Assembly: GCA_018780645.1 (NCBI GenBank)
Contig: JADMJJ010000007.1
Span: forward strand, 62,001-126,000
Length of the DNA: 64,000 bases
Source of the DNA: Burkholderiaceae bacterium
GTDB taxonomy: Bacteria; Pseudomonadota; Gammaproteobacteria; Burkholderiales; Burkholderiaceae_C
Direction of reading: 5' to 3'
Position numbers and translations under genes: made by a program. Below are positions 11,048 to 19,799 of this stretch, in pieces. The first letter of the stretch is position 1, and every line of letters starts with the position of its first letter. The notes below the pieces were generated by a model that was given only the letters and a program-made list of their open reading frames with translations, was not told where the DNA came from and searched no databases.

Positions 11048-11062
11048 TGACATGTCTTGTCA
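11048..11062. promoter_or_regulatory. Inverted repeat TGACA-N5-TGTCA, probable WYL-regulator operator
   Basis: TGACATGTCTTGTCA is a 5+5 inverted repeat just upstream of the WYL regulator's start. A second small palindrome, CATCAC/GTGATG, follows at about 11064. Position suggests autoregulation. Confidence 0.5.
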
Positions 11063-11189
11063 GTCATCACGGTGATGGCTGTGTCGCTTCACGGCCCATG
11101 GCGGCCGCCGGGCTTGATATGGCTCAACACAGGCGGGGCTGGTGTGGCGAGATCATGACAACTTCATCTGCTTGTCACAGGAGTCATGC

Positions 11190-12350
11190 ATGGCCAGAAC
11201 ACCGACCGATTCCAGCCCCCAGCTCAAGCCCAAGGCCAGGCCCCGGGTCAGGGCGAGACCGGTGGCCGCTGGCGACACCGCGCCCCTGCGGCGCCGACGC
11301 GATATCGAGGCCGACACCATCTCGCGTGCCACCACAGGCGCTCGCACCGAGCAGGCCATGGCGCTGTCCGATGTGTTGGCCGGCCATGCCGTCGGCGACA
11401 AGCCTGGCGCCGTGCTGGCCGAATTGAAGACCTTGATGGCCGGGGCATCGCCCGACGACGTGAAGGCGCTCAAGCGGGTGTTGTTCGAGCGCGAACCCAA
11501 AAGCGCCGACGGCAATGACCCTGACACCGACCTGGCCCCCGGCTGGCGCGACGGGCGCTACCCTTACCAGAATCTGCTGTCACGCCGCAGCTACGAGCGG
11601 CAGAAGTACCGGCTGCAGGTCGAGCTGCTGAAGCTGCAGGCCTGGGTCAAGGACACCGGCGCCCGGGTGGTGATTCTGTTCGAGGGGCGCGATGCCGCCG
11701 GCAAGGGCGGCACGATCAAGCGGCTGATGGAGCACCTCAACCCGCGTGGCGCCCGGGTCGTGGCGCTGGAGAAGCCCAGCGAGGTCGAGCGCGGCCAGTG
11801 GTACTTCCAGCGCTACATCCAGCACCTGCCGACGCGAGGCGAGATCGTGCTGTTCGACCGCAGCTGGTACAACCGCTCCGGCGTGGAGCGGGTGATGGGC
11901 TTCTGCTCGGACGCCGAGTATGACGAGTTCATGCGCCAGACGCCCGAGTTCGAGCGCCATCTCGTGCGCAGCGGTGTGCACCTGTTCAAGTTCTGGTTCT
12001 CGGTCAGCCGCGAGGAGCAGCGTCGCCGCTTCAAGGAGCGCAAGCTGCACCCGCTCAAGCAGTGGAAGCTGAGCCCGATCGACCTGGCCTCGCTGGACAA
12101 ATGGGACGACTACACACGCGCCAAGGAGGCGATGTTCCTGCATTGCGACACCTCGGACGCGCCCTGGACGGTGATCAAGAGCGACTGCAAGAAGCGCGCG
12201 CGGCTCAATGCCCTGCGCTATCTGCTGCACCGCATGCCCTACGGCGCCAAGGACCTGACCTCGTTGGGGCCGGTGGACCCGCTGATCGTCGGCCGGCCCT
12301 CGTTGGTGCCCAGCCGGGGTGACGATCAGCTAGCGGGCTCTGGCGCCTGA
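11190..12350 (+). CDS. ppk2: Polyphosphate kinase 2 family protein
   Basis: The start at 11190 (MARTPTDSS) has AGGAG at 11179-11183, so the longer ORF start is rejected. The 386-residue protein has a basic, disordered first ~100 residues and then a PPK2 core. Walker A is EGRDAAGKGGTIKR and the Walker B / catalytic region reads FDRSWYNRSGVERVMGFC; basic lid residues follow in SREEQRRRFKERK. The single-domain layout fits class I PPK2 enzymes that phosphorylate nucleoside diphosphates from polyphosphate or run the reverse reaction. The direction cannot be read from sequence. Confidence 0.92.
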   Translation: MARTPTDSSPQLKPKARPRVRARPVAAGDTAPLRRRRDIEADTISRATTGARTEQAMALSDVLAGHAVGDKPGAVLAELKTLMAGASPDDVKALKRVLFEREPKSADGNDPDTDLAPGWRDGRYPYQNLLSRRSYERQKYRLQVELLKLQAWVKDTGARVVILFEGRDAAGKGGTIKRLMEHLNPRGARVVALEKPSEVERGQWYFQRYIQHLPTRGEIVLFDRSWYNRSGVERVMGFCSDAEYDEFMRQTPEFERHLVRSGVHLFKFWFSVSREEQRRRFKERKLHPLKQWKLSPIDLASLDKWDDYTRAKEAMFLHCDTSDAPWTVIKSDCKKRARLNALRYLLHRMPYGAKDLTSLGPVDPLIVGRPSLVPSRGDDQLAGSGA

Positions 12351-12368
12351 GGCCGAAGGGGTTCAGAC

Positions 12369-12385
12369 CTGGCACGGAACCTGCT
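12369..12385 (+). promoter_or_regulatory. Near-consensus sigma-54 (RpoN) promoter
   Basis: CTGGCACGGAACCTGCT matches YTGGCACG-N4-TTGCW at all but one informative base. The invariant GG (12371-12372) and GC (12383-12384) are exactly 10 bases apart. The predicted start is A12396. It fires into the ppk2-terB gap, not into a gene. Confidence 0.75.
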
Positions 12386-12395
12386 AACTCTGTTC

Positions 12396-12466
12396 ATCTT
12401 CAGTTGTCTCCTCCACTGCCTCTAGAGTGGATTCAAGCCTCAGGCCACAAGCCTGGGGCTTTTTTT
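12396..12466 (+). ncRNA. Candidate sigma-54-dependent small RNA (~71 nt) with anti-Shine-Dalgarno motif
   Basis: Bounded by the predicted sigma-54 start and an intrinsic terminator. The 5' part is pyrimidine-rich and contains TCTCCTCC, complementary to a consensus ribosome binding site. A short hairpin CCACT-N8-AGTGG (12413-12430) follows, then the terminator stem. No ORF is present. It resembles in outline the CUCCUCC-type sRNAs of proteobacteria but I cannot assign it to a family. A ppk2 3'-UTR element is the alternative. Confidence 0.55.
12435..12466 (+). terminator. Intrinsic terminator
   Basis: AAGCCTCAGGC pairs with GCCTGGGGCTT (11 bp, one G-T pair) around CACAA and is followed by seven T. 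It is the most canonical rho-independent terminator in the window; it ends ppk2 read-through and the candidate sRNA. Confidence 0.9.
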
Positions 12467-12600
12467 GGATTACCACCGCGTTCCGGGCAAGCTTGCGCCG
12501 CGCCCGAGGTGCAAGGGGCACCATCGCGGTGCGCCTGCGCCAGGATGGGACGCCAAGGCGGGGCGGGGTCCTGGACCGAAGGTCATGCCATCATTGGCCC

Positions 12601-13080
12601 ATGCTGAAAACCCTCAAAGACCTGTTCGACAGCCTGATGCCGCTCGAAGCGGGCGCCGGACCGGCCGACGACGAGCATCTGCTGCAACTGGCCACGGCGG
12701 TGATGCTGGTCGAGGTGATGCGCGCCGACGCCAGCTTCCATGCCGGCGAGCGCGAGGCGGTGCTGGCCGCCTTGCGCGACAAGTTCGGCCTCGCCGATGA
12801 CGAGGCGGCGCGCCTGACTGAACTGGCCGAGGTCACGGCCAAGGCCTCCACCGATCTGTTCAGCTTCACCTCGCGCATCAAGGAACGCTTCGAGATGCCG
12901 CAGCGGCTGCGCATGATCGAGCACATGTGGCGCGTCGCCTATGCCGACGGGCACCTGAACGAACATGAGCGCCATGTGCTGTGGCGCGTGGCCGACCTGC
13001 TGCATGTGCCGCAGGGGGCGTACGTCAACGCCCGTTTGCGTGTCCAGGCCGAGTCGGAGGCCGCGGGCCCTAAACCTTGA
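12601..13080 (+). CDS. TerB-family protein
   Basis: The start at 12601 excludes the upstream repeat-like part of the ORF, which overlaps the terminator. The 159-residue all-helical protein has the two acidic TerB motifs, MRADASFHAGEREAV and AYADGHLNEHERHVLWRVADLL, which form the metal-binding site of TerB-like domains. Single-domain TerB proteins occur widely outside tellurite operons; no other ter gene is nearby, so a resistance role is not implied. It converges with the chemotaxis receptor gene, overlapping it by 11 bases. Confidence 0.85.
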   Translation: MLKTLKDLFDSLMPLEAGAGPADDEHLLQLATAVMLVEVMRADASFHAGEREAVLAALRDKFGLADDEAARLTELAEVTAKASTDLFSFTSRIKERFEMPQRLRMIEHMWRVAYADGHLNEHERHVLWRVADLLHVPQGAYVNARLRVQAESEAAGPKP

Positions 13081-14641
13081 ACACCGACACCACCTCGGCC
13101 AGCCGCTGAGCCTGCTCGCGCAGCGACTGCGCGGCCGCCGCCGATTGCTCGACCAGGGCCGCGTTCTGCTGTGTCATCTGGTCCAGATTGGTCACCGCCA
13201 CATTGACCTGCGCGATGCCGTCGCGCTGCTCGGTCGCCGCGGATGCGATCTCGCCGATCAGGTCGGTGACGCGTCTCACGCTGTTGACGATTTCTTCCAT
13301 CACCGTGCCGGTCTGTGTCACCAGCGCGGCCCCGGATTCGACGCGTTCGACCGAGGCGCCGATCAGCGTCTTGATCTCCCGAGCGGCAGCGGCGCTGCGC
13401 TGGGCCAGCGAGCGCACCTCGCTGGCGACGACGGCAAAGCCGCGGCCCTGCTCGCCGGCACGGGCCGCCTCGACGGCCGCATTCAGCGCCAGGATATTGG
13501 TCTGGAAGGCAATGCCGTCGATGACGCCGATGATGTCGTTGATCTTGCGCGAGCTCTGCGTGATCGCGTCCATATTGCTGACCACCTGGGTGACGATGGC
13601 GCCGCCGCGGCCCGCGACCTCGGCGGCCGATGCGGCGAGCTGATTGGCCTGGCGGGCGGTGTCGGCCGAGTGGCTGACGGTGCCGGTCAGCTCCTCCATC
13701 GAGCTGGCGGTTTCTTGCAGGCTGGAGGCCGTCTGCTCGGTGCGCACGCTCAGGTCGTGGTTGCCGGTGGCGATCTCGGCCGAGGCCGTGGACACCGACT
13801 CGACGCCACGCCGCACCTCGCCGACCACGCTGCTCAGCTGCTGGGCCATCTTGTCCAGCGCGCCCAGGAGGTGGCCGAACTCATCGGCCTGCGTGACCTT
13901 CACCCGGGTGCTGAGATCACCGGCGGCAATCTGATCGGCCACCTGAATGGCCTGGGCCAGCGGCCGCTGGATCGAACGTATCAGCACCAGCGCGCCGCCC
14001 ACCAGCAGCAGCACGATCACCACCACCACGACGCTGGCGATGCGCAGCGTGCCCTGGCGCTGTTCGGCCAGCGCTTCGTGGGCCTTGGCCTTGGTCGCTT
14101 CCTGCAGCTTGGCGAAGTCGCGCAGCGACTGCAGATAGACGCGAACTGCCGGGTTGAAGCGCTGTTGCAACTCCTCCGTCGCACCGGCGGCATTGCCGGC
14201 GCCCTTGAGCTCGCGCGTCTTGGCCAGCGAATCCAGCACCCCCTGGCGTTCGCTGGCGATGCGCGCCATCAAGGCCTTGTCCGCGGCGTCCAGTTCCATC
14301 TTCTCGATCGCCTGCTGCACGGTCGAGATCTCGGCAATCGCGGCGCCGATGTCGGCCTTGAAGGCTGCATCAACGGCGGGGTCGGTGCTGATGGCCGCCG
14401 CCTGCACGCGCACCACATTGGTGGTGGTCAGGCCGGCCCAGCGCTCGGCCGCTGCCTGCTTGGCGTCCATTCTGGCCGTCATCTCGTTGGTCTGCTGCTG
14501 GATGCGGCCGCTGCGCGAGCTGGAAAAGGCGATCAGGCCCACCAGGGCGACGATCACGACGGCCACCGCCAGCCACAGGCGGCCGGCGACACTCAATCTT
14601 GTCCAGGACGAGGCGGGTGAGGGCTGGGTGCTAAAGCTCAT
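13070..14641 (-). CDS. Methyl-accepting chemotaxis protein
   Basis: A 523-residue inner-membrane chemoreceptor. A first transmembrane helix (LWLAVAVVIVALVGLIAF) is followed by a ~150-residue periplasmic four-helix-type sensor and a second helix (IASVVVVVIVLLLVGGALVLI). A HAMP linker and the conserved MCP signalling domain come next, with the hairpin tip EQGRGFAVVASEVRSLAQRS. It ends VSVFKV without a CheR-docking pentapeptide. It should signal to CheA/CheW encoded elsewhere; the ligand cannot be told. Confidence 0.95.
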   Translation of the reverse strand: MSFSTQPSPASSWTRLSVAGRLWLAVAVVIVALVGLIAFSSSRSGRIQQQTNEMTARMDAKQAAAERWAGLTTTNVVRVQAAAISTDPAVDAAFKADIGAAIAEISTVQQAIEKMELDAADKALMARIASERQGVLDSLAKTRELKGAGNAAGATEELQQRFNPAVRVYLQSLRDFAKLQEATKAKAHEALAEQRQGTLRIASVVVVVIVLLLVGGALVLIRSIQRPLAQAIQVADQIAAGDLSTRVKVTQADEFGHLLGALDKMAQQLSSVVGEVRRGVESVSTASAEIATGNHDLSVRTEQTASSLQETASSMEELTGTVSHSADTARQANQLAASAAEVAGRGGAIVTQVVSNMDAITQSSRKINDIIGVIDGIAFQTNILALNAAVEAARAGEQGRGFAVVASEVRSLAQRSAAAAREIKTLIGASVERVESGAALVTQTGTVMEEIVNSVRRVTDLIGEIASAATEQRDGIAQVNVAVTNLDQMTQQNAALVEQSAAAAQSLREQAQRLAEVVSVFKV

Positions 14642-14734
14642 GGCGGCGTCTCATTGGGTTGGTGCGAGCCCACGATAGCCCGGAACGCCGGCCCGCGCAC
14701 CCCGGCAGAATCCCGGGGAGCGGCAGAACCTTAC

Positions 14735-16771
14735 TCAGGACTGGAACATCAGCCGCTGCGCCAGCTCGCGCTGCGCGGCCGGCAGTGCCGCGACCTCATC
14801 CAGAGCCTGAATCACCTGGTTGCAGGGGCGTGCAGTGTGGCCGCCTGCCGGCGCCCAGACGCCTTGCAACAGTCCCGGCACCGGCACGCTCAGGTCGCGG
14901 CGCACCACCTCCAGTTCGAGTGCGCTGGGCGGAGCGGGCAGGCGGCGCACCGCTGGTGCGTCGGCGGCGGCGATCAGCCAGGCCGTCTCCCTGGCCTGAA
15001 GCTCGGCCGGCAGGTGCCGCCGATGGTTCAGTTGGCCGGCGAGCAGGGCCTGGCACAGGCCGCCCCCACCGGTCTGGGCAGCCTCCAGCTGGGCCCGCAG
15101 TACCTGCAGGTAGCGATGGCGCAGCCCCGCAGGTACCCCCAGCAAAAGCTCGGGCATATGGCCGGCCAGAACCTGCTGCGCGGCGCCCTGCTGGGCCGCG
15201 TCGCCGCCCCCGGCGCTGCGGACCTGTTGCATGCGGGCGGCGGCCCTCGCCAGCAGGCCGGGATAGCGCAGCTCCAGCCGGTACCAGGCCGGATTGCTCC
15301 GAAGTGCCTCCCTGAAGTCGATGGCCGATGCCGCGCCATCGCCGGGCAGGGTCACCTCCAGCGTCCGCGGCAGGGCAGCGATCAGCGCATGGGAGGCCAG
15401 CTCCTCGCTGCCCGGGTACCACATGCTGTGCGCGGGCGTGCGCAGGGTGCGTGTGATGAAGGACTCTGGCAGGCCCATGTCGCGGTAGGTGCTGGCCAGG
15501 TGCTGATTGGCCACCTCGTCGAACACCGGGTTGTAGGTGCCGCTGGAGGCACGGTGAAAGCCCAGCTGCGCGCCGGGCATCAGCTGGCGTTGGGCGCCGG
15601 CCAGGAACACCAGCGTGCAGGCACTCTCGCAGCCGCCGACCGCGCGGGTGTCGGCCCCGGCCTTGCGCACCAGCGCCACCATGCGCTCGGCCTCGTGGAC
15701 CCGGCCACCCGGCGAGGCGAGCTCGATCAGTCGCACCGGCTGCGGCGCCGTGGCCAGCACCTGCTGCAGCCGCGTCGCATCGCCCATGCCGATCGGGCCG
15801 TCGAGGCGCAGCGTGCGGCCATCGTCCGAGAGCTTCAGCGCCGCCTGTCCGATCGGGTCGACGCCACGGGCCATCTGCATGAACTCGCCGGCCTGCGGCG
15901 CGAAGCCTATCAGTGCCGAGGCCAGAGTCTGCAGCGCGCCCAGGGCCAGACACAGACGGGCCAGGTTGGCCCACAAGGCCGAGCCGCCCATCTGGCGGTA
16001 GGCCGCCGCGGCCCGCCAGGCGCCGACGAAGCACCAGACATCGACGATCAGCATCAGCGGCCAGCCGATCAGCATGGCGATGCTGCCCGCCTGCAGCGCC
16101 TCGCCCTTGAGGCTGATCCAGGTCATCAGGCCGGTGAGCGCGAAGGCCAGCGGCACCGACAGCAGCATATTGTTGAGCCAGAAGCTCTGCATCAGGCTTT
16201 GCTCGCCGCGCCAATGGGCGGCGAAATAGCCCGGCTCGTCGCCGCTGCGTGGGCGGCGCCGCACCACCTGGGTGCCGGCCAGGCGGTCATGCCAGGCCCG
16301 CTTGTCGGGATCGATGGCCGCCCACAGCAGACCCAGGCCCAGCGGCAGTGCCGACACAAAGTAGCCCAGCCAGCGCAGCAGGCTTTGCCACAGACCCGGC
16401 CTCGCGCCGCTGCGCATGTCTATCACCCGGATGCCGGCCAGCAGCTTGCCGGGGGTGGCCCCCTGCCAGCTCCAGAAGACGATGCAGATCAGCGCCGGCA
16501 GCAGCCAATTTATGGCCAGGCTCAGCGGCCGCAGGTCATCGAGACGGGCGATGCGTTCGCGATAGGCCAGCCACATCAGGGGCACGCTCAGCGCCAGCAT
16601 CAGCAGGGCGTCCAGCACCAGGGCGCACAGGCGCGCGAACAAGCCGGCGGGCTGCCCCACCGGCGCCGCGACCCGGCGGACTGCTGACGGCGCCTGCAAT
16701 GGCGGCGGCCGCGTTTGCAAATCGTCGTCCTCTGCATCCGGGGCGATGCCGCGATCGATGGACTTTGCCAT
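14735..16771 (-). CDS. RDD-domain membrane protein fused to a periplasmic ClpP/COG3904-like serine hydrolase domain
   Basis: The start at 16771 is chosen for its GGAGG; the longer ORF would run into the divergent mlaE. The 678-residue product has an RDD membrane domain (about 40-170, with GATPGKLLAGIRV) and further hydrophobic helices (about 200-290). A ClpP/crotonase-like fold follows (about 315-470): SPGG at 353-356, a CESACT nucleophile motif with Ser383, and GFHRA with His406, as in periplasmic COG3904 proteins. A Cys/Pro-containing tail ends the protein. A membrane-anchored periplasmic protease is a reasonable inference. I do not recognise a characterised relative with this architecture. 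Confidence 0.75.
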   Translation of the reverse strand: MAKSIDRGIAPDAEDDDLQTRPPPLQAPSAVRRVAAPVGQPAGLFARLCALVLDALLMLALSVPLMWLAYRERIARLDDLRPLSLAINWLLPALICIVFWSWQGATPGKLLAGIRVIDMRSGARPGLWQSLLRWLGYFVSALPLGLGLLWAAIDPDKRAWHDRLAGTQVVRRRPRSGDEPGYFAAHWRGEQSLMQSFWLNNMLLSVPLAFALTGLMTWISLKGEALQAGSIAMLIGWPLMLIVDVWCFVGAWRAAAAYRQMGGSALWANLARLCLALGALQTLASALIGFAPQAGEFMQMARGVDPIGQAALKLSDDGRTLRLDGPIGMGDATRLQQVLATAPQPVRLIELASPGGRVHEAERMVALVRKAGADTRAVGGCESACTLVFLAGAQRQLMPGAQLGFHRASSGTYNPVFDEVANQHLASTYRDMGLPESFITRTLRTPAHSMWYPGSEELASHALIAALPRTLEVTLPGDGAASAIDFREALRSNPAWYRLELRYPGLLARAAARMQQVRSAGGGDAAQQGAAQQVLAGHMPELLLGVPAGLRHRYLQVLRAQLEAAQTGGGGLCQALLAGQLNHRRHLPAELQARETAWLIAAADAPAVRRLPAPPSALELEVVRRDLSVPVPGLLQGVWAPAGGHTARPCNQVIQALDEVAALPAAQRELAQRLMFQS

Positions 16772-16897
16772 CTTTTCCTCCCTCTGTTTTGGGGCCCACT
16801 CTAACGGCGTTTCCGGGTCGCTGCCAGTCTGAAAATTCACGCGCCGGCAGGCTTCAGCGTTTAGAGTCGAGCCCATTGCCGCCCTGACCGTCCACGC

Positions 16898-18001
16898 ATG
16901 CCGACCGAAGCCGCGTCCGATCCACCGCCCAGAGCCGAATGGGTCGCCCAGCCCGATGGCGCCCTGTTGCGCTTGGCGGGCGACTGGCGTGGCCGGGCCA
17001 GCCTGCCTGCGCCGCCCACGGGCCTGACGGCGGGTCAGCTGCTTCGGGTGGACGCGCAAGACCTGACCCACTTCGACAGTGGCCTGGCCTCGGCCCTCTG
17101 GGTCCTGGCCGGCAGCGGCGCCAGGCTCGACGGCCTGCCCGAGGGCCTGCGCGAGGTGCTGGCGCTGGCGGGGTCGGGGTTTGCCGGCAGCGCGCCCGTC
17201 GCGCGTTCAAGGTTGTTGTCACGCATCGGCCTGCAATGGGCCGACCGCCTGGACCGGGGCCAGACGACCTTGCGCTTCGTCGGCGAGGTGCTGCAGGCCG
17301 CCTTGCGGGCGCTGCGCGGGCGCACCGCCATGCGCAAGGCCGACTTCATGCACCAGCTGCAGGCCACCGGCCCGTCCAGCCTGGGCATCGTCTCGCTGGT
17401 CAGCTTTCTGGTCGGCCTGATCCTGGCTTATATGGGGGCGGCGCAGCTGCAGCGCTTCGGCGCGCAGATCTATATGGCCGATCTGGTCACCATCGGCGTG
17501 GTGCGCGAGATCGCGGCGCTGATGACCGGCATCATCCTGGCCGGCCGCGTCGGCGCCGCGTTCGCCGCCCAGCTGGGCAGCATGCAGGCCAACGAGGAGA
17601 TCGATGCGCTGCAGTCCATGGGCCTGAACCCGGTCGAGCACCTGGTGCTGCCCCGGGTGCTGGCAATGCTGCTGGTGGCGCCGCTGCTGACCACCTATGC
17701 GGCCCTGGTGGGCATGCTGGCCGGGCTGCTGGTGGCCGTGGGCATTTATGACGTCGAGCCGATCGAGTACCTGGTGCACTGCCGCGATTCGCTGACCCTG
17801 TCGCACCTGGGCATAGGCCTGCTCAAGGGCACGGTCTATGCGTTGCTGGTCGCGCTGGCCGGCTGCCGCCAGGGGCTCAATGCCGGGCGCAGCGCCCAGG
17901 CCGTCGGCGACGCCACCACCGCCGCCGTGGTGCAGGCGATTGTCTGGATCGTCGTTGCCGCCTCGGCGCTGACGATGATGTTCCAGCGGCTGGACTGGTG
18001 A
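16898..18001 (+). CDS. MlaE-family lipid-transport permease with N-terminal STAS-like domain
   Basis: A 367-residue protein. Residues ~1-100 form a STAS-like domain (VDAQDLTHFDSGLASALWVLAG), the role played in E. coli by separate MlaB. The rest is an MlaE permease with the family segments VGLILAYMGAAQLQRFGAQIYMAD and GRVGAAFAAQLGSMQANEEIDAL. It moves phospholipids between inner and outer membranes together with the MlaF ATPase and MCE protein encoded next. The stop overlaps the next start (GTGATG), indicating a coupled operon. Confidence 0.9.
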   Translation: MPTEAASDPPPRAEWVAQPDGALLRLAGDWRGRASLPAPPTGLTAGQLLRVDAQDLTHFDSGLASALWVLAGSGARLDGLPEGLREVLALAGSGFAGSAPVARSRLLSRIGLQWADRLDRGQTTLRFVGEVLQAALRALRGRTAMRKADFMHQLQATGPSSLGIVSLVSFLVGLILAYMGAAQLQRFGAQIYMADLVTIGVVREIAALMTGIILAGRVGAAFAAQLGSMQANEEIDALQSMGLNPVEHLVLPRVLAMLLVAPLLTTYAALVGMLAGLLVAVGIYDVEPIEYLVHCRDSLTLSHLGIGLLKGTVYALLVALAGCRQGLNAGRSAQAVGDATTAAVVQAIVWIVVAASALTMMFQRLDW

Positions 18002-18765
18002 TGGACGAGAGCACGAGCCCAGCGCCGCTGATACGGGTCCGTGACCTGACCATGGCCTATGGCCGCAAGATCATCCAGCGCGATCTGAGCTTCGATGTGC
18101 GCGCCGGCGAGATCCTGGTCCTGATGGGCGGCAGCGGCTGCGGCAAGAGCACCCTGCTGCGCCATCTGATCGGCCTGCAACGGGCGGCCCGCGGCAGCAT
18201 CCATTACGGCGAGGTCGATCTGGGTGAGGCCGACGATGATCAGATGGACGCCCTGCGCCGCAGCTTCGGCGTGATGTTCCAGGCCGGTGCGCTGTGGAGC
18301 TCGATGACGGTGGGCGAGAACGTGATGCTGCCGCTGCGCGAGTTTACCCAGCTCGACGAGGCCGAGATCGAGACGGTGGCCCGCTTCAAGCTGGCCCTGG
18401 TCGGGCTCTCCGGCAGCTTCGACGTCTCGCCGGCCGATCTCAGCGGCGGTATGAAGAAGCGTGCCGCGATCGCCCGCGCGATGGCGCTGGACCCGCCGCT
18501 GCTCTTTCTCGACGAGCCCTCCGCCGGCCTGGACCCGCTGACCTCGGCCAGACTGGATGAGCTGATACTGAATCTGCGCCATCATCTGGGCACGACGGTG
18601 GTGATGGTCACCCACGAGCTGGACAGCATTTTCGCGGTCGCCGACCGTGCCCTGTTTCTGGATGCCAAGGAGAAAACCATGATCGCGCTGGACTCACCGC
18701 GCGCCCTGCTGGAGCAGGGCCCCGAGCATGTGCGCGAGTTCATGCGCCGTGGAGCGCGGGCATGA
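17998..18765 (+). CDS. MlaF-type ABC transporter ATP-binding protein
   Basis: A 255-residue ATPase with a complete set of motifs: Walker A GGSGCGKST, signature LSGGMKKR (the MKKR form typical of MlaF), Walker B LLFLDEPSAGLDP and switch MVTHELDS. It starts at GTG 17998 or ATG 18001, overlapping the permease stop. It powers lipid movement through the MlaE-like permease. It differs from the glp ATPases in having all catalytic motifs intact. Confidence 0.92.
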   Translation: MMDESTSPAPLIRVRDLTMAYGRKIIQRDLSFDVRAGEILVLMGGSGCGKSTLLRHLIGLQRAARGSIHYGEVDLGEADDDQMDALRRSFGVMFQAGALWSSMTVGENVMLPLREFTQLDEAEIETVARFKLALVGLSGSFDVSPADLSGGMKKRAAIARAMALDPPLLFLDEPSAGLDPLTSARLDELILNLRHHLGTTVVMVTHELDSIFAVADRALFLDAKEKTMIALDSPRALLEQGPEHVREFMRRGARA

Positions 18766-19799
18766 CGGCGCTGCCCCGGCATCGAAAGATCAATCCGGCG
18801 CTGCTGGGCCTGTTCGTCGTCGGCGCCCTGGCCCTGCTGTTCATCACCGTCTTCCTGCTCGCCGGCGGCCAGTTGCTGGTGCGCAAGCAGCAGGTGGTGA
18901 TGCATTTCGGCGGCTCGATCTACGGCCTGCAGGTGGGCGCGCCGGTGGTGTTCCGTGGTGTGCGCCTGGGCAGCGTCAAGTCCATCGGCCTGGCCTATGA
19001 CAAGTCCACCAGCACGGTGATCATCCCCGTCACCGCCGAGCTGGACCGCGACATGCTGCGCAATGTCAGCGGCGGCAACAAGTCCGACGATCCTGCGCTG
19101 GCCCTGCCGGGCATGGTCGAACGCGGCCTGCGCGCGCAGCTGGCCATGCAGAGCCTGCTCACCGGCCAGCTCTATGTCGACCTGGATTTCCGCCCCGACA
19201 AGCCGGCCCGCCGCGTCAATGGCAATGACCCCGATGCCGAGATACCGACCATCTTCACCGGCCTGCAGGAGTTGCAGAACCAGGTCAATGAGCTGGATTT
19301 CAAGCGCCTGGTCAGCGACATCTCGGCCATTGCCAGCTCGGGGCGCGAGCTGCTGGGCAGTGCCGAGCTGAACCAGGCGGTCAAGGACATGGCCGCCATC
19401 ACCGCGCGGCTGCGCAGCCTGACCGAGAAGCTCGACCGCCGCGCCGAGCCGCTGCTGGGCAGTGCGCAGAACGCGACCGACACCGCACGCCAGGCCCTGC
19501 TGGAGGTCGGGCAGGCGGCCAGCAGCGTCGGCAGCTCGGCCCGGCGCATCGCCGACACCGCCCAGGGCATGGCCGGCACCCTGGGCCCCGACGCGCCGCT
19601 GGTGCAAAGCCTGCGCCGCGCGGCCGACGAGCTGGCGCTGACCGCCGCCGCCCTGCGCGACACCACCGCCAACGAGGCACCGCTGAACCAGCATCTGCAG
19701 CGCAGCCTGCAGGATGTGGCCAAGGCCGCACGCGCGCTGCGCGAGCTGGCCGAGACCCTGGATCAGCAGCCCGAGGCCGTGATCAAGGGGCGGCGCTGA
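18762..19799 (+). CDS. MlaD-like MCE-domain protein
   Basis: A 345-residue protein with one N-terminal transmembrane anchor (LLGLFVVGALALLFITVFLLAGG) and a single MCE domain (about 45-150: VVMHFGGSIYGLQVGAPVVFRGVRLGSV). A long helical tail with repeated LxxxAxxL-like spacing follows, to residue 345. MCE proteins form hexameric rings that carry phospholipid across the periplasm; the long helical tail could extend the channel. The start overlaps the ATPase gene by 4 bases and the stop overlaps the lipoprotein gene. Confidence 0.92.
   Translation: MTALPRHRKINPALLGLFVVGALALLFITVFLLAGGQLLVRKQQVVMHFGGSIYGLQVGAPVVFRGVRLGSVKSIGLAYDKSTSTVIIPVTAELDRDMLRNVSGGNKSDDPALALPGMVERGLRAQLAMQSLLTGQLYVDLDFRPDKPARRVNGNDPDAEIPTIFTGLQELQNQVNELDFKRLVSDISAIASSGRELLGSAELNQAVKDMAAITARLRSLTEKLDRRAEPLLGSAQNATDTARQALLEVGQAASSVGSSARRIADTAQGMAGTLGPDAPLVQSLRRAADELALTAAALRDTTANEAPLNQHLQRSLQDVAKAARALRELAETLDQQPEAVIKGRR

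Noticed and set aside
12965-14620. 551-residue plus-strand ORF
   Set aside because: Complement of the chemotaxis receptor gene.
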